NCBI GenBank assembly: GCA_964476585.1
Contig: CAYZBF010000009.1
Location: 1-61,370, forward strand
DNA from: CAYZBF01 sp964476585
GTDB taxonomy: Bacteria; Hydrothermota; UBA3072
DNA length: 61,370 bases
Direction of reading: 5' to 3'
A program made the position numbers and the translations under genes. Positions 31,955-41,552 of the stretch are shown piece after piece (the stretch's first letter is position 1; each line of letters begins with the position of its first letter). The notes beneath the pieces are model-generated. The model did no database searches, was not told where the DNA came from, and saw nothing but the letters and a program-made list of their open reading frames with translations.

Positions 31955-33747
31955 TCCTCCTTTGCATCAGGATAGATGGATAAAGCACTATTCCATCTGT
32001 TCAGTTTCGCAAATCTTTCTTTTTCGTTTTCGGGTAATGCCAAAGGTCTACCTCTACAATCTAAGATTATGCCCACTACACCACCCCTTAGACTAGCTGC
32101 AACTTCTCTACCTCTACCTTCACCCATATCGAAATATTTACTTGGCTTTATAACTGCACTAATCTTTTCGTCTTCCGCAAGAGGTATGAGTTTCATCTCA
32201 CCCGAGTTAATTGTTATTATTTCCTCACCTATTGTTAACTCTAATGCTTTTTTTCCCGCTGGTGCGTTTCCTACCGGTGCGATACATGTGCCGAGTCTTA
32301 TCAAACAGTCCTTATCAAACACTTCTGTCGCTGCTTTTTCATGAACCGTTGAAAGTACGCCAAGGTGAGGCATCATAAATATTGAATCGACAGCCAGTCT
32401 AGTTATGCCTACAGGCTGGAATGCATCTATGAGCATTAAAGCAGCCTGGACTCTCCTGGGAGCGTGTGAGAGGGCTCCCCCTGAACCGACGATAAGATCC
32501 AGTTCCATCATGTTAACAAGAGTTACACCTGTGGCAACCTGTTCGAATGCATCTGATATTGTTCTTTCCTGCTGGACCCCCTTAAGTCCTACAGCCATCT
32601 CTTTATGCTGCACGAGTGCAAGCCGTAGTGCCTCTCTTGCAAGAGCCTGTTCAAGTTTGAGCCCCATAAGGGACATTGGGACAGTAGTGGGTCTTATCAT
32701 TTTATTCCGTACCCGGTTTCCAAGGGCATCTCTACTAAGAGAAAATGGGACCCAGCGAAGGACATTTTCCATTCCTGCCTCTGTTAGAACATTGGATACA
32801 GAATAACTCATTCCAAGATTAGCAGAGACTGTTCTGTTGAAAATACCATTAAAAACAGAGAATATATCAGTGGTTGCACCTCCGATATCTACTCCCATGA
32901 CATTGATATTTTGTTTTTTGGCAATAGTTTGGATTAAAGCACCCACAGCGCCTGGAGTTGGCATAATGGGAACATCAGTCCACTTCATTAATTTTTTATA
33001 TCCAGGTGCATGAGCCATTACATGTTCCATAAACAATTCGTGTATCGCATCCCTTGCAGGTCCTAAATTCTCCCTCTCAAGAACCGGCCTTAAATTATCA
33101 ACAATGCTTAGAGCAGTCTTATCTTCTAATCTTTCTTTCACTGCTTCTCTTGCGTCTACATTTCCAGCAAAGATTACAGGAAGTTTATAACCTGTTCCGA
33201 ATCTTGGTTTTGGGTCAGCAGCTTTGATCGTCTCACTTAATTCTACCACATGTGAGACAGTTCCACCGTCGATTCCTCCAGATAAGAGGATCATATCAGG
33301 TCTTAAGTCTCTTATCAATTCTATTCTTTTATGCGGCTTCCTACGATCATTGGTGGCAATAACATCCATGACGATTGCTCCTGCGCCAAGTGCTGCCCGT
33401 GCTGCACTTTCTGCGGTCATCTCTTTAACTACACCGGCAACCATCATCTGCAACCCCCCACCTGCACTTGAAGTAGAAACATAGATATCTATTCCTCGAT
33501 TGTCTTTTGCAGGATAGATTAACTTTTCTCCGTCCAGTAACTCTCTCCCTGTCAACTCTTCCACTTCCCTTACAGCGTTTAGAGCTCCTCGTGTTACGTC
33601 CTCAAAAGGAGCTTCAACTGTTGTAGGAGCTTCTCCTCTTACTACCAATCTATATTCACCACCCTTTTTTTCTATCAAGATTGCTTTAGTTGTTGTGCTG
33701 CCGCAGTCTGTTGCTAAGATTCTTAAAAGCTCCCTACCTTTCTCCAT
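31951..33747 (-). CDS. MutL-family ASKHA protein (glutamate mutase-associated type)
   Basis: 598 residues with two ASKHA nucleotide-binding signatures: ILATDCGSTTTKAILIE at the N-terminus and MGVDIGGATTDIFSV near residue 285. Length and the segments YVSTSSAGGGLQMMVAGVV and LSGGIDGGTVSHVVEL match the MutL family (PF13941), named from a gene between the subunits of adenosylcobalamin-dependent glutamate mutase; it is unrelated to DNA-repair MutL. Members resemble reactivating chaperones. No mutase or corrinoid enzyme is encoded here. SD AAAGGAGG precedes ATG; both gene ends overlap neighbours. Confidence 0.8.
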   Translation of the reverse strand: MEKGRELLRILATDCGSTTTKAILIEKKGGEYRLVVRGEAPTTVEAPFEDVTRGALNAVREVEELTGRELLDGEKLIYPAKDNRGIDIYVSTSSAGGGLQMMVAGVVKEMTAESAARAALGAGAIVMDVIATNDRRKPHKRIELIRDLRPDMILLSGGIDGGTVSHVVELSETIKAADPKPRFGTGYKLPVIFAGNVDAREAVKERLEDKTALSIVDNLRPVLERENLGPARDAIHELFMEHVMAHAPGYKKLMKWTDVPIMPTPGAVGALIQTIAKKQNINVMGVDIGGATTDIFSVFNGIFNRTVSANLGMSYSVSNVLTEAGMENVLRWVPFSLSRDALGNRVRNKMIRPTTVPMSLMGLKLEQALAREALRLALVQHKEMAVGLKGVQQERTISDAFEQVATGVTLVNMMELDLIVGSGGALSHAPRRVQAALMLIDAFQPVGITRLAVDSIFMMPHLGVLSTVHEKAATEVFDKDCLIRLGTCIAPVGNAPAGKKALELTIGEEIITINSGEMKLIPLAEDEKISAVIKPSKYFDMGEGRGREVAASLRGGVVGIILDCRGRPLALPENEKERFAKLNRWNSALSIYPDAKEE

Positions 33748-34051
33748 GACTCCTCCTTTCTAGTTCCTGAATTAGGTACTCAACGTTTTCTCTGTTTTCC
33801 AATAGGACTGTTACCTCCCAATACTCTTTTGAACCAAAAAGCGCTTGTACAAAAGGATTTGCCATTACCATAAGTTGACTCCCTAAAAAACTTAAGGGTT
33901 TCATAGTTTCTAAAAACATTATTGCAGGCACAACAAGACCTCTGTCAACAACTTCCTGTGCAAGCTTTCCAAATATCTCATCTCTTCTTTCTTCTGGAAT
34001 ATCATCTGGGGCTGTTATTTTGTTAATAAAATTTCCATTACCACCTAACAT
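33734..34051 (-). CDS. Small conserved protein in the gcvPB-mutL operon
   Basis: 105 residues. It begins inside the end of gcvPB (14-nt overlap) and ends 14 nt into the mutL-like gene, so it is translated as part of the operon. A hydrophobic central stretch (FLETMKPLSFLGSQLMVMANPFVQALFG) may be membrane-associated or the core of a helical fold. The N-terminus has a Gly/Asn-rich start. No family recognised. Confidence 0.55.
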   Translation of the reverse strand: MLGGNGNFINKITAPDDIPEERRDEIFGKLAQEVVDRGLVVPAIMFLETMKPLSFLGSQLMVMANPFVQALFGSKEYWEVTVLLENRENVEYLIQELERRSHGER

Positions 34052-35468
34052 TTAGTTCCCTATTTGCCTTCACTTCATCCAATCTACCCACATGGGTACT
34101 GGAAGGCGCTTGCTTTACTTTGTCTGGCTCATCCCTTGCTTCTTTTGCAATGTTCTTCATAGCTTGGATGAAACCGTCCAGTGATTCCTTTGATTCTGTC
34201 TCTGTAGGCTCAATCATTAACGCTTCTGGGACAATAAGAGGAAAATATATGGTAGGTGCGTGATATCCATAATCTAATAGTCTCTTTGCTATATCCAGAG
34301 TTCTTATTCCGAGTTCCTTGAAATCCGATGCTGATAGAACGAATTCGTGCATACAATTCTTACCATAGGGCAACCTATAAATTTCTCTTAATTTTGTTAG
34401 GAGATAGTTAGAATTTATTACTGCCTGACAAGCTGCTTCTTCCAGTCCATCTGCACCAAGTAGTCGAATATAAATATATGCTTTAACCATCACCGAAAAT
34501 GCGCCGTAGAAACTGGATACTTTTCCTATGGAGTTTTTAAGGGTCCAGTTGAAGTAATATTTTTCATCATCGAATTCGATTGTTGGAGTGGGGAGGAAAC
34601 TAGAAAGCTTGTCTGTTACAGCTACTGGGCCGCTTCCGGGTCCTCCACCTCCATGAGGTGTTGAGAAGGTTTTATGTAGGTTAAAATGTATTATATCAAC
34701 ACCAAAGTCACTTGCTTTTGCCTTGCCCATAATGGCGTTCAAATTTGCTCCATCCATATACAGTAAAGCCCCATGATCATGAAGGATATGAGCGAGTTCT
34801 CTGATATGTGACTCAAAGATTCCCAAGGTATTGGGGTTTGTTATCATAAGGAGGGCTACATCCTCACTCATAGATTCTCTTAATGACTTGGGTTCCAATA
34901 TGCCATTCTTATTGGATTTGACTTCTTTGACTTTGAATCCCGCTCTCGCAGACGATGCAGGATTGGTCCCATGAGCGGTATCTGGAATAAGAACTATTCC
35001 CCTTTCTTCGCTTATAGAACGGAAATATGCCCGAGTAATCAAAAGGCCTGTCAATTCTCCATGAGCACCTGCCTTTGGTTGTAGAGTTATGGCGTCAAGC
35101 CCAGAAATTTCCTTTAAGAATTCTCCAAGTTCAAACATAAGTTGTAGAGCACCCTGAATTGTAGATTCTGGGGCCTCAGGATGGATATTAGTGAATCCGG
35201 GAAGACGTGCTATATCTTCGTTTATCTTAGGGTTGTATTTCATGGTGCAGGAACCAAGTGGATACATTCCTTTATCAACATGATAATTCATAAGAGAAAG
35301 TTTTATGAAATGTCTCATGAGTTCAACTTCAGCGGGTGAAGGTAAGGGTGGGTATTTTTCCCTTAAGTATGCGGAATCAAAGAATGAATCTAAGGGCTTT
35401 TCCTCTATGTCTAATTTAGAAATATAGCCCTTTTTCGCACCACCCTTATATTTGTTCAATAGTTCCAT
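34038..35468 (-). CDS. gcvPB: Glycine dehydrogenase (P-protein) subunit 2
   Basis: 476 residues, the C-terminal half of two-subunit glycine decarboxylase. The PLP Lys lies in FNLHKTFSTPHGGGGPG; PLGSCTMKYNP near the N-terminus is another hallmark. It normally works with GcvPA, GcvH and GcvT to cleave glycine, releasing CO2, ammonia and a methylene group for folate. None of these partners is in the window. The promoter (TTGACA 35498-35503, TATTAT 35475-35480) ends 6 nt before the ATG, implying leaderless translation. It heads an operon with the 105-residue protein, MutL-like protein and the 374-residue protein. Confidence 0.88.
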   Translation of the reverse strand: MELLNKYKGGAKKGYISKLDIEEKPLDSFFDSAYLREKYPPLPSPAEVELMRHFIKLSLMNYHVDKGMYPLGSCTMKYNPKINEDIARLPGFTNIHPEAPESTIQGALQLMFELGEFLKEISGLDAITLQPKAGAHGELTGLLITRAYFRSISEERGIVLIPDTAHGTNPASSARAGFKVKEVKSNKNGILEPKSLRESMSEDVALLMITNPNTLGIFESHIRELAHILHDHGALLYMDGANLNAIMGKAKASDFGVDIIHFNLHKTFSTPHGGGGPGSGPVAVTDKLSSFLPTPTIEFDDEKYYFNWTLKNSIGKVSSFYGAFSVMVKAYIYIRLLGADGLEEAACQAVINSNYLLTKLREIYRLPYGKNCMHEFVLSASDFKELGIRTLDIAKRLLDYGYHAPTIYFPLIVPEALMIEPTETESKESLDGFIQAMKNIAKEARDEPDKVKQAPSSTHVGRLDEVKANRELNVRW

Positions 35469-35474
35469 CGATTG

Positions 35475-35503
35475 ATAATATGTGATGATATTCCATTTGT
35501 CAA
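35475..35503 (-). promoter_or_regulatory. gcvPB operon promoter
   Basis: Minus strand TTGACA (35498-35503), 17-bp spacer, TATTAT (35475-35480), 6 nt to ATG 35468. Confidence 0.65.
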
Positions 35504-35521
35504 GTATAATATAGTTGGTCG

Positions 35522-35621
35522 GTTAGTTGGTTAGTTAGTGAGAAAATGTAATGAGCTTGGTAAATTTTTATTGTATTAAATTTGAGTTGCTTTAAAAATA
35601 TAAACGGACTAACCAACTAAC
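35522..35621. repeat. 14-bp inverted repeat with short-period flanks
   Basis: GTTAGTTGGTTAGT (35522-35535) and ACTAACCAACTAAC (35608-35621) are perfect inverted copies around 72 bp, embedded in longer GTTAG/GTTGG-type tracts. It lies between the end of the 37713-35635 gene and the gcvPB promoter and may act as a terminator-like stem for the upstream operon. Confidence 0.65.
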
Positions 35622-35634
35622 TGTCTAACTAATA

Positions 35635-37713
35635 TTATTGACTTATATACGATACAATACATAGTCCAATAAAGAGAAGGATAGTAGGGGTAATTCCGAA
35701 GATTGGAAAGAAGAAAAGGGACAGAAATAGAGCGGAAATTCCTCCCCCCACCATGTCGTAGGCATAGACGGTAGGTGCAGCGATTTCCGCTTTCCTCTCT
35801 TTCCCCAAAATCATCGTTGCGACAGGATATACCCAGCCGACCACTATCCCTGCTATACAATTAAGTGTAGGAATTAGAATAAGGGTCCAAGGAATTGATT
35901 TTTCAAATACAGTGATTAATAGAATGATAAAGTAGATTGAGCCAAAAATCAGGAAAGCTAATTTCATTTCGCGCCTTGAGCTCATTCTCTCAGAGAGGTA
36001 TGTTCCCAATCCCACTCCGAGCATGAATAGCCCGGTAATAAGGCCCACGAGATGATATACATTTCCGTAGATTATCTGTAGTGTTAATATGCAAATGTAT
36101 CCAACACCCATGGCTAGTGCGCCTATAAGGCCTACACGAAATCCGGTTTCTCTGAAAGCAATAGGAAGTAAAAGGAAGAATAAAAGAATATATGGTGGTA
36201 GATTCAACATATTCTTAAATATTCCAGAGAGATTACTGTGTTTTTCTATCCAGAGGAGCAAAGAGAGTAGGAATGTTCTTGGGTGGGAATCCCTGTTGAA
36301 CCCTATAAAATCGGTGTTTAACTGTCCTTTTAGTCTCTCTATTCTGTCTTCAGGGAGATAAGATTCTATAGTGTGTAAATCAAGGAATTTTAAGTTCATT
36401 GAATTGGTTTCATCGATTATTGAATTTTTCTCAAATCTTAAGGGAGTTTGAGAAAAGATGAACCTTAGTTTATATCCGGGAATTAGGAAATAATATTCAA
36501 ATTCTTCGCTAAAGGTCCAGTACACGAGGGAGTTATAATCCAGAGCAGTTTTATTCAGATAATCCTCCCCGGAAGAGATTGAAAAGGTTAAAATCCCATT
36601 TTCATCCAGTATCTTTGAGAGTTCATCAGCAAATTCCAGAGAGTAGAATCTATTGGTTGAGAGGTTTAAGGGATCACCAACTTCTAAGAATATCGCATCA
36701 AACTTCTTTTTACTCCTCTCTACAAACATCCTGGGATCAGAGCGAACCAAATTTAGTTTTTCTAAAGACTCTTCATCCAGATTTTCCTTTAAGAATTGAC
36801 TTGCAAAGGGATCATTTTCTACTACAGTGCAGGAATTATAACGGAGTAATTCTTTTACTGCTTCTGGATCAGGAAATCCCAGATACAGAATGTCATTCTC
36901 TTTCCCTGGACTCAAGAGGAGTGGGATGTGTATTATCTCAGATAACCCATAAGTTGGATAGGTGCAAGAAAGAGCTCCATTGAACAGTAGTGAATTTTCT
37001 CCTTCTCTTTTTATCTCAATATATCTGCCGTACTTCGTCTCTTTGAGTCGCTCAATCGAAAAGCCACTGTAGAGGTTGTTATATCCAACCTTCATCAACT
37101 TTTCAGAGAGGGGCGATAGGAAGAGCATAATAAAAATAAGCATGAGAGGGATAAATCTCCTACCCTTTAGGATAATAACAGGAATAAGTGCAAGTGCACT
37201 GACAAGGAAAAGATTCCTTATAGGGGAGATAAATGCTACAAAGAGGTATGAAAAAGCTATTCCACCCGTGAGGTCACCTATAGCCTCCAAAATATAGGGC
37301 CTCGTTATACCCTTTATACCACCTCCAATAAAACTCGAGAACTTCTTCAATCCGAGAGAGAAGATAAAACCAAAGTTCATATACACTGGTAAAAGCAGAA
37401 TGAAAGTTTCCAGTAAAAGGGGGACTGGGCCCATTATCTCACCAGGCCCATAATCAAGGATTGCAGGTAATAATCTAACTAGAAATACTGAGAGTGGAAG
37501 GATGATCGAAAGGGTTAGAAATGCAAGATAGAGTAGACTATCTGATAATTTCCTTCCGATAAAAGAACCGAGTCCTACACCCAAAAGCCAGCCTGACACA
37601 ACAAGGCCATAGGTCAATTCGTTTCCATAGAATATCATGAAAATTTCTCTTATCAGGATGTTCTGGGTGAGAACTGAGAGGAAACCAGATAGAAAAAGGA
37701 ATGTTAAGAACAA
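35635..37713 (-). CDS. Membrane-fused spermidine synthase-like protein
   Basis: 692 residues. Six or seven N-terminal helices, a central soluble aminopropyltransferase-like domain (about 225-440; ILYLGFPDPEAVKELL, VVENDPF, FDAIFLEVGDPLN), then about seven more helices. This layout matches the fused spermidine synthase/transporter-like family common in uncultured bacteria. The GGG of true spermidine synthase motif I is changed to LGFPDPEA, so the reaction may differ. The start is TTG directly after the upstream stop (TAATTG), with no SD: translation likely by coupling. Substrate and role unknown. Confidence 0.7.
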   Translation of the reverse strand: MFLTFLFLSGFLSVLTQNILIREIFMIFYGNELTYGLVVSGWLLGVGLGSFIGRKLSDSLLYLAFLTLSIILPLSVFLVRLLPAILDYGPGEIMGPVPLLLETFILLLPVYMNFGFIFSLGLKKFSSFIGGGIKGITRPYILEAIGDLTGGIAFSYLFVAFISPIRNLFLVSALALIPVIILKGRRFIPLMLIFIMLFLSPLSEKLMKVGYNNLYSGFSIERLKETKYGRYIEIKREGENSLLFNGALSCTYPTYGLSEIIHIPLLLSPGKENDILYLGFPDPEAVKELLRYNSCTVVENDPFASQFLKENLDEESLEKLNLVRSDPRMFVERSKKKFDAIFLEVGDPLNLSTNRFYSLEFADELSKILDENGILTFSISSGEDYLNKTALDYNSLVYWTFSEEFEYYFLIPGYKLRFIFSQTPLRFEKNSIIDETNSMNLKFLDLHTIESYLPEDRIERLKGQLNTDFIGFNRDSHPRTFLLSLLLWIEKHSNLSGIFKNMLNLPPYILLFFLLLPIAFRETGFRVGLIGALAMGVGYICILTLQIIYGNVYHLVGLITGLFMLGVGLGTYLSERMSSRREMKLAFLIFGSIYFIILLITVFEKSIPWTLILIPTLNCIAGIVVGWVYPVATMILGKERKAEIAAPTVYAYDMVGGGISALFLSLFFFPIFGITPTILLFIGLCIVSYISQ

Positions 37714-39447
37714 TTAGGAGATTATCTTTGAAAGAGTTTTAGTAAATTTATCTTCGGATAAATGTTTCCCATCTTTAGATATAATTGCGACCAGAATGTT
37801 AGCCGTGGGTCTTTCTATCCTGGAAAGAGTGATTTCACAACCTTTATAAATATTAAAGATTTTCCCTATAACTGATTTATTCTTTGGAGAAGCAATTACT
37901 ATGGCTGTGCCTCCCACAAGTTCGATATAATCTGCTATAATCTCATCACCTTTATGCTTTAGGAGGATATTGTATGTTAGTTCGATGGCTTTAGCAATAT
38001 CAGAGGTAGACGCACTCAATCTCCAGAAATCTTCTAAGGCATAATAAATTAGTTTGACTTCCTTTTCTGGAGATGCGGGCAGGCTTTCAAGAACGGATTT
38101 CAACTTAAATGTATCTGTCTTTCTTAGTCCCTCGTCAAAATCACGAAATTCTCCAACTGCTTGTTTTATGATTCCTTTGGTCTCATCATAGAGATCCATA
38201 CTGCTCTCATATTTATCAAGCTCTCCTCTGACATCGAAGATATTCACTATTGCGTTTCCGTGTATCTTTGGAGGATGTGTTGAAAGTAGGGAGAGCCCAT
38301 CAACACGGTCGAACCCTTCCAGTATTCTTGTTACCTTCTTTACCTTATCCTTTTTATCAGAGACCATAATGATCTTTAACAGAAGGAAGAATTCTGAAGA
38401 GTCCATAACGGAGAAGAAGACCTGAGGGACCCTGCAATTTTTGAACTCCGTGATGAGATGGGGGATTATTGCTCTAAGATAATGTTCAAAACCACCTTTT
38501 GTTTCTAAGAGAACCTTGCCACTCTCAGAGCGAGCTTTTCTTTGCTGTCTTTTGAGGACACTTTTTATTCTTTCGTGTACAGAAGGAGGATATGAGTTTC
38601 CTTCTTCATCGCTTATCTCTATACGGGCAACCAGTACTCCTTCCTGGGTGGTAAATTCCTTGTTATATAGGATTTTCATATACGGAAGAACGAAAGAGAT
38701 GGAATCAAGAATTCCTTTCAGGAGCATATCTTTCTCGTAAGTTCCAACAGATATCCCTGTGAGATTTTCTTTTGTAGTCTTAATGTTCTTTATATATACC
38801 TGAATTTCTCCTTTACTATTTAGAACATCCTTCTGGATCCTATAATTATTAATAATTTGCAGAGCAAGGTCTTTCGGAGAACGTTCCGATATATAAGCTT
38901 TAGAACGAGAAGCAAAGAACTTGAATACTTCTCCCTCTGGCACTAAAAGCGCTTTTAAATATCCCTTTTTTGTGGTCTTTCCGATTATATAAACTACCTG
39001 TGAATAAATCTCAAGGCGCCTTGATTCTATGGAAAGGAGCAATCTTTTTGCAAGGCTGCCGATGGAAGTTATACGGATATTTTTTATAATTTCTTTTTTA
39101 TCCAGCAGGAATTTTTTCAATGCTATTTCATTTTCGATCTTGATTACCACTATAATAATTCCCAACTTGCTTCCTTCCACTTCTTCTGAAAGTCCTGATA
39201 TGTTATTTAGATTCCATCCCTTTTCATGAATTGTTCCTAATACGGCTTCTGAGAAACCGGGCCAATCCCCTGCTATTACTCCAATTGGAGCACATAAAGG
39301 GTAAATCGGTTTCTCTGGAGGTTCTTCGTGATATATATGAATACGCTTTTTATCCTTGTGCCATTCACTAATAAGTTTTTTTACCAGTTTTTCCTCTTCC
39401 TCTACTGGAAAGAAACTGCGGAAGTGATCATAAATACTTTTTTCCAT
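37714..39447 (-). CDS. ACT-like domain protein of unknown function
   Basis: 577 residues, soluble. Residues about 50-110 resemble an ACT-type sensory fold (CAPIGVIAGDWPGFSEAVLGTIHEKGWNLNNISGL); further alpha/beta repeats follow (FFSVMDSSEFFLLLKIIMVS). Overall similarity in style is to the ACT-rich N-terminal part of large NAD-glutamate dehydrogenases, but the catalytic domain is absent. The start overlaps the DUF4159 stop. It could be an amino-acid sensor; unproven. Confidence 0.45.
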   Translation of the reverse strand: MEKSIYDHFRSFFPVEEEEKLVKKLISEWHKDKKRIHIYHEEPPEKPIYPLCAPIGVIAGDWPGFSEAVLGTIHEKGWNLNNISGLSEEVEGSKLGIIIVVIKIENEIALKKFLLDKKEIIKNIRITSIGSLAKRLLLSIESRRLEIYSQVVYIIGKTTKKGYLKALLVPEGEVFKFFASRSKAYISERSPKDLALQIINNYRIQKDVLNSKGEIQVYIKNIKTTKENLTGISVGTYEKDMLLKGILDSISFVLPYMKILYNKEFTTQEGVLVARIEISDEEGNSYPPSVHERIKSVLKRQQRKARSESGKVLLETKGGFEHYLRAIIPHLITEFKNCRVPQVFFSVMDSSEFFLLLKIIMVSDKKDKVKKVTRILEGFDRVDGLSLLSTHPPKIHGNAIVNIFDVRGELDKYESSMDLYDETKGIIKQAVGEFRDFDEGLRKTDTFKLKSVLESLPASPEKEVKLIYYALEDFWRLSASTSDIAKAIELTYNILLKHKGDEIIADYIELVGGTAIVIASPKNKSVIGKIFNIYKGCEITLSRIERPTANILVAIISKDGKHLSEDKFTKTLSKIIS

Positions 39448-40070
39448 CAGTGAGTAAGAGCATAAAGGTATATGTTTATACCCATACGAAATGCTTTTTC
39501 CCTTATGTCTTCAAGGTCATTATGGACGGATGGGGAAGCCCAGCCATCAGATACATTGCTGTTATAAGTGTAGAAGAGAGATAGCTTTCCTTTTATGAAA
39601 AGGCCGTATCCCATAGGTGGGCCTTTATAGTGTTCGTGTATCTTAGGTAACCCTTCCTCGAAGTCATAGAAGATATGGTATATCTCATGAGTTGAGGGTA
39701 ACAGAATGAAACGGTGCTCGGGGAATACTTTTTTAATTTCTCCTCTAAAATATTCATCCATTCCGTAGTCGTCGTCAGCATAGACAAATCCACCATTCCA
39801 CAGATATGTGCGTAGGGCCTCTTGCTCTTCTTTTGAGAGTTTAACCTTTCCATGTCCTGTGATGAAGAGAAAGGGGTAGGCGAATATTTCAGGATCATCA
39901 AGTGTTAGAATTTTTTCCTGTTCTTTTATGTTGACCTTTGTCCTTTTATTTATTTCTTTTGCAAGATTGGGGATAATGTCAGGGTCATTATACCAATCTC
40001 CTCCAGAATATTTTACTCTTACTATAGATGGATTGAATACTCCCAAGAAGATTATTATGAATAACATCAT
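39447..40070 (-). CDS. Exported DUF4159 protein
   Basis: 207 residues with signal peptide (MMLFIIIFLGVFNPS). The DUF4159 fold is recognised from RVKYSGGDWYNDP, FLFITGHGKVKLSKEEQEALRTYLWNGGFVYADDDYGMDE, here split by ordinary sequence, and the C-terminal MGINIYLYALTH. Related proteins resemble ThuA/GATase-like domains and are usually periplasmic. Start (ATGATG) overlaps the xer stop. Function unknown. Confidence 0.75.
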   Translation of the reverse strand: MMLFIIIFLGVFNPSIVRVKYSGGDWYNDPDIIPNLAKEINKRTKVNIKEQEKILTLDDPEIFAYPFLFITGHGKVKLSKEEQEALRTYLWNGGFVYADDDYGMDEYFRGEIKKVFPEHRFILLPSTHEIYHIFYDFEEGLPKIHEHYKGPPMGYGLFIKGKLSLFYTYNSNVSDGWASPSVHNDLEDIREKAFRMGINIYLYALTH

Positions 40071-40951
40071 TAGCCTCTGGGGTGGTATAAAGACACTACA
40101 TTACGCAGGTACGATCTATCAATATGAGTGTAAACTTGAGTTGTGGAGATATCCGAATGTCCAAGGAGAAGCTGAACAGTTCTTAGAGAGGCACCTCTTT
40201 CTAAAAGATGAGTTGCAAAGGAGTGCCTCAGTGTATGGGGGGTAATATTTTTCATTATTCCTGATCGTAATGCATATTTGCGGAAGTTTTTCCATAGCCC
40301 AGTTCGGGATAGTCTATTCCCGTTTCTGGTAAGGAATAGGTGTGTGGATGAGTTTTTATCAAGTTCGGTTCTTGCGGTTGTTAGGTACTTCATAAGTGCA
40401 CTCTTTGCCTTAGAACCTAAAGGGACGATACGTTCCTTGCTGCCCTTTCCCTTAACTCTAATGAAATCTTCTTTCAAGAATAAATCCTCAATATATAAAT
40501 TCAAAACTTCTGAGATGCGCAAGCCGCTTCCATACATAAGTTCCAGGATTGCTCTGTCACGGATGGAGAAAGTTGAGGTTCCATTGACACTTTCAATTAA
40601 CTTATCAACATCGGAAGGGGAAAGGACGGTTGGCAGTTTCTTTTTCAGTCGTGGGGATTCAATATTACTCATAGGGGATTCCAGAAGCAGTCCCTCGCCT
40701 ATATAAAATCTGAAGAACATTCGGAGAGAAGATAATTTCCTTGCAATTGATGCAGTGGAGTAGCCTCTGGATTGAAGTAGGGATAAATAGTTTAATATGT
40801 TATCCCTTGTAACATCATTTATTCCCTTGACCGTTTCTTCGAGGAAGGAAAAGATGTCTCTTCTATAAGCACTCACTGTATTTGGGGATAATTCCCTTTC
40901 CGCCTGAAGGTAATAGACAAATTCCTTTACTACCTCTTTGTTATTCTTCAT
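40070..40951 (-). CDS. xerD: XerC/XerD-family tyrosine recombinase
   Basis: About 293 residues, near the standard XerC/D length, starting at ATG 40951 inside the end of the lipoprotein gene; a TTG at 40969 is possible. N-terminal SAM-like core-binding domain (TVSAYRRDIFSFLEE), then the catalytic residues: Arg (GSGLRISEVL), Lys (RVKGKGSKERIVPLG), His-x2-Arg (HTLRHSFATHLLERG), His and Tyr (LGHSDISTTQVYTHI). It would resolve chromosome dimers at dif. The position inside an envelope-protein operon is odd; whether it is the housekeeping Xer or an element recombinase is not decidable. Confidence 0.88.
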   Translation of the reverse strand: MKNNKEVVKEFVYYLQAERELSPNTVSAYRRDIFSFLEETVKGINDVTRDNILNYLSLLQSRGYSTASIARKLSSLRMFFRFYIGEGLLLESPMSNIESPRLKKKLPTVLSPSDVDKLIESVNGTSTFSIRDRAILELMYGSGLRISEVLNLYIEDLFLKEDFIRVKGKGSKERIVPLGSKAKSALMKYLTTARTELDKNSSTHLFLTRNGNRLSRTGLWKNFRKYALRSGIMKNITPHTLRHSFATHLLERGASLRTVQLLLGHSDISTTQVYTHIDRSYLRNVVSLYHPRG

Positions 40952-41552
40952 GGAGAGTGAAATCCTCAAGTTCCCATACGACTGAATCCGCAGGTATTTC
41001 TTTCCTTACAAGCCCAATATTTGGAGCATACCATTCATAGGAAATGGTGCTATCATCATCCTCTACCCCCATCCTTCGCAGGCAGTAGACCTCGTTATAT
41101 TTACCAGAGGGAACCGTAAGAGTTGTAATATCTATCGAATCAACCGAAATAAAAAGTGTTTTATAGACCGTATCACCTGTATAAATTGTGGAAAGCTCAA
41201 ATCGTTGTTCCCAAGAATCATTTTTAATAAATGGTAATTTAAGGTAAGATTCACGAATTGTCCCAAATGATATCCTTTCTCCGAGATAGGTAGTTGTAAG
41301 TTCATTTAACAGGTTCACTTCCCCTTCCCTTCTGTCCATCAATACCTCTTCACCCTGCATGAGTACTGTATAAATGGTATCATAGGATATAACCTCTATC
41401 TTGGCTTGAGATGTTGCTTCTCCTTTTACTTGATATGTCCATTTATTCCCGAGTGCTAATGGGAAATAATCAGCACTCATACGAATAGAGAAAGGATTAT
41501 TACAGCCTAAAACCAATCCCAATATCAAGAAAATCAGTGCTAATCTCTTCAT
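40941..41552 (-). CDS. Lipoprotein of unknown function
   Basis: 203 residues from ATG 41552 (AAAGGA upstream). Signal peptide with lipobox LVLGC at residues 14-18, so a lipidated N-terminal Cys. The mature part starts YFPLALGNKWTYQ, a pattern of secreted beta-rich proteins seen in related lineages, and contains repeated Thr/Tyr-rich strands. It overlaps the upstream barrel-like gene by 53 nt in another frame. Attached to the inner or outer membrane. Confidence 0.7.
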   Translation of the reverse strand: MKRLALIFLILGLVLGCNNPFSIRMSADYFPLALGNKWTYQVKGEATSQAKIEVISYDTIYTVLMQGEEVLMDRREGEVNLLNELTTTYLGERISFGTIRESYLKLPFIKNDSWEQRFELSTIYTGDTVYKTLFISVDSIDITTLTVPSGKYNEVYCLRRMGVEDDDSTISYEWYAPNIGLVRKEIPADSVVWELEDFTLHEE

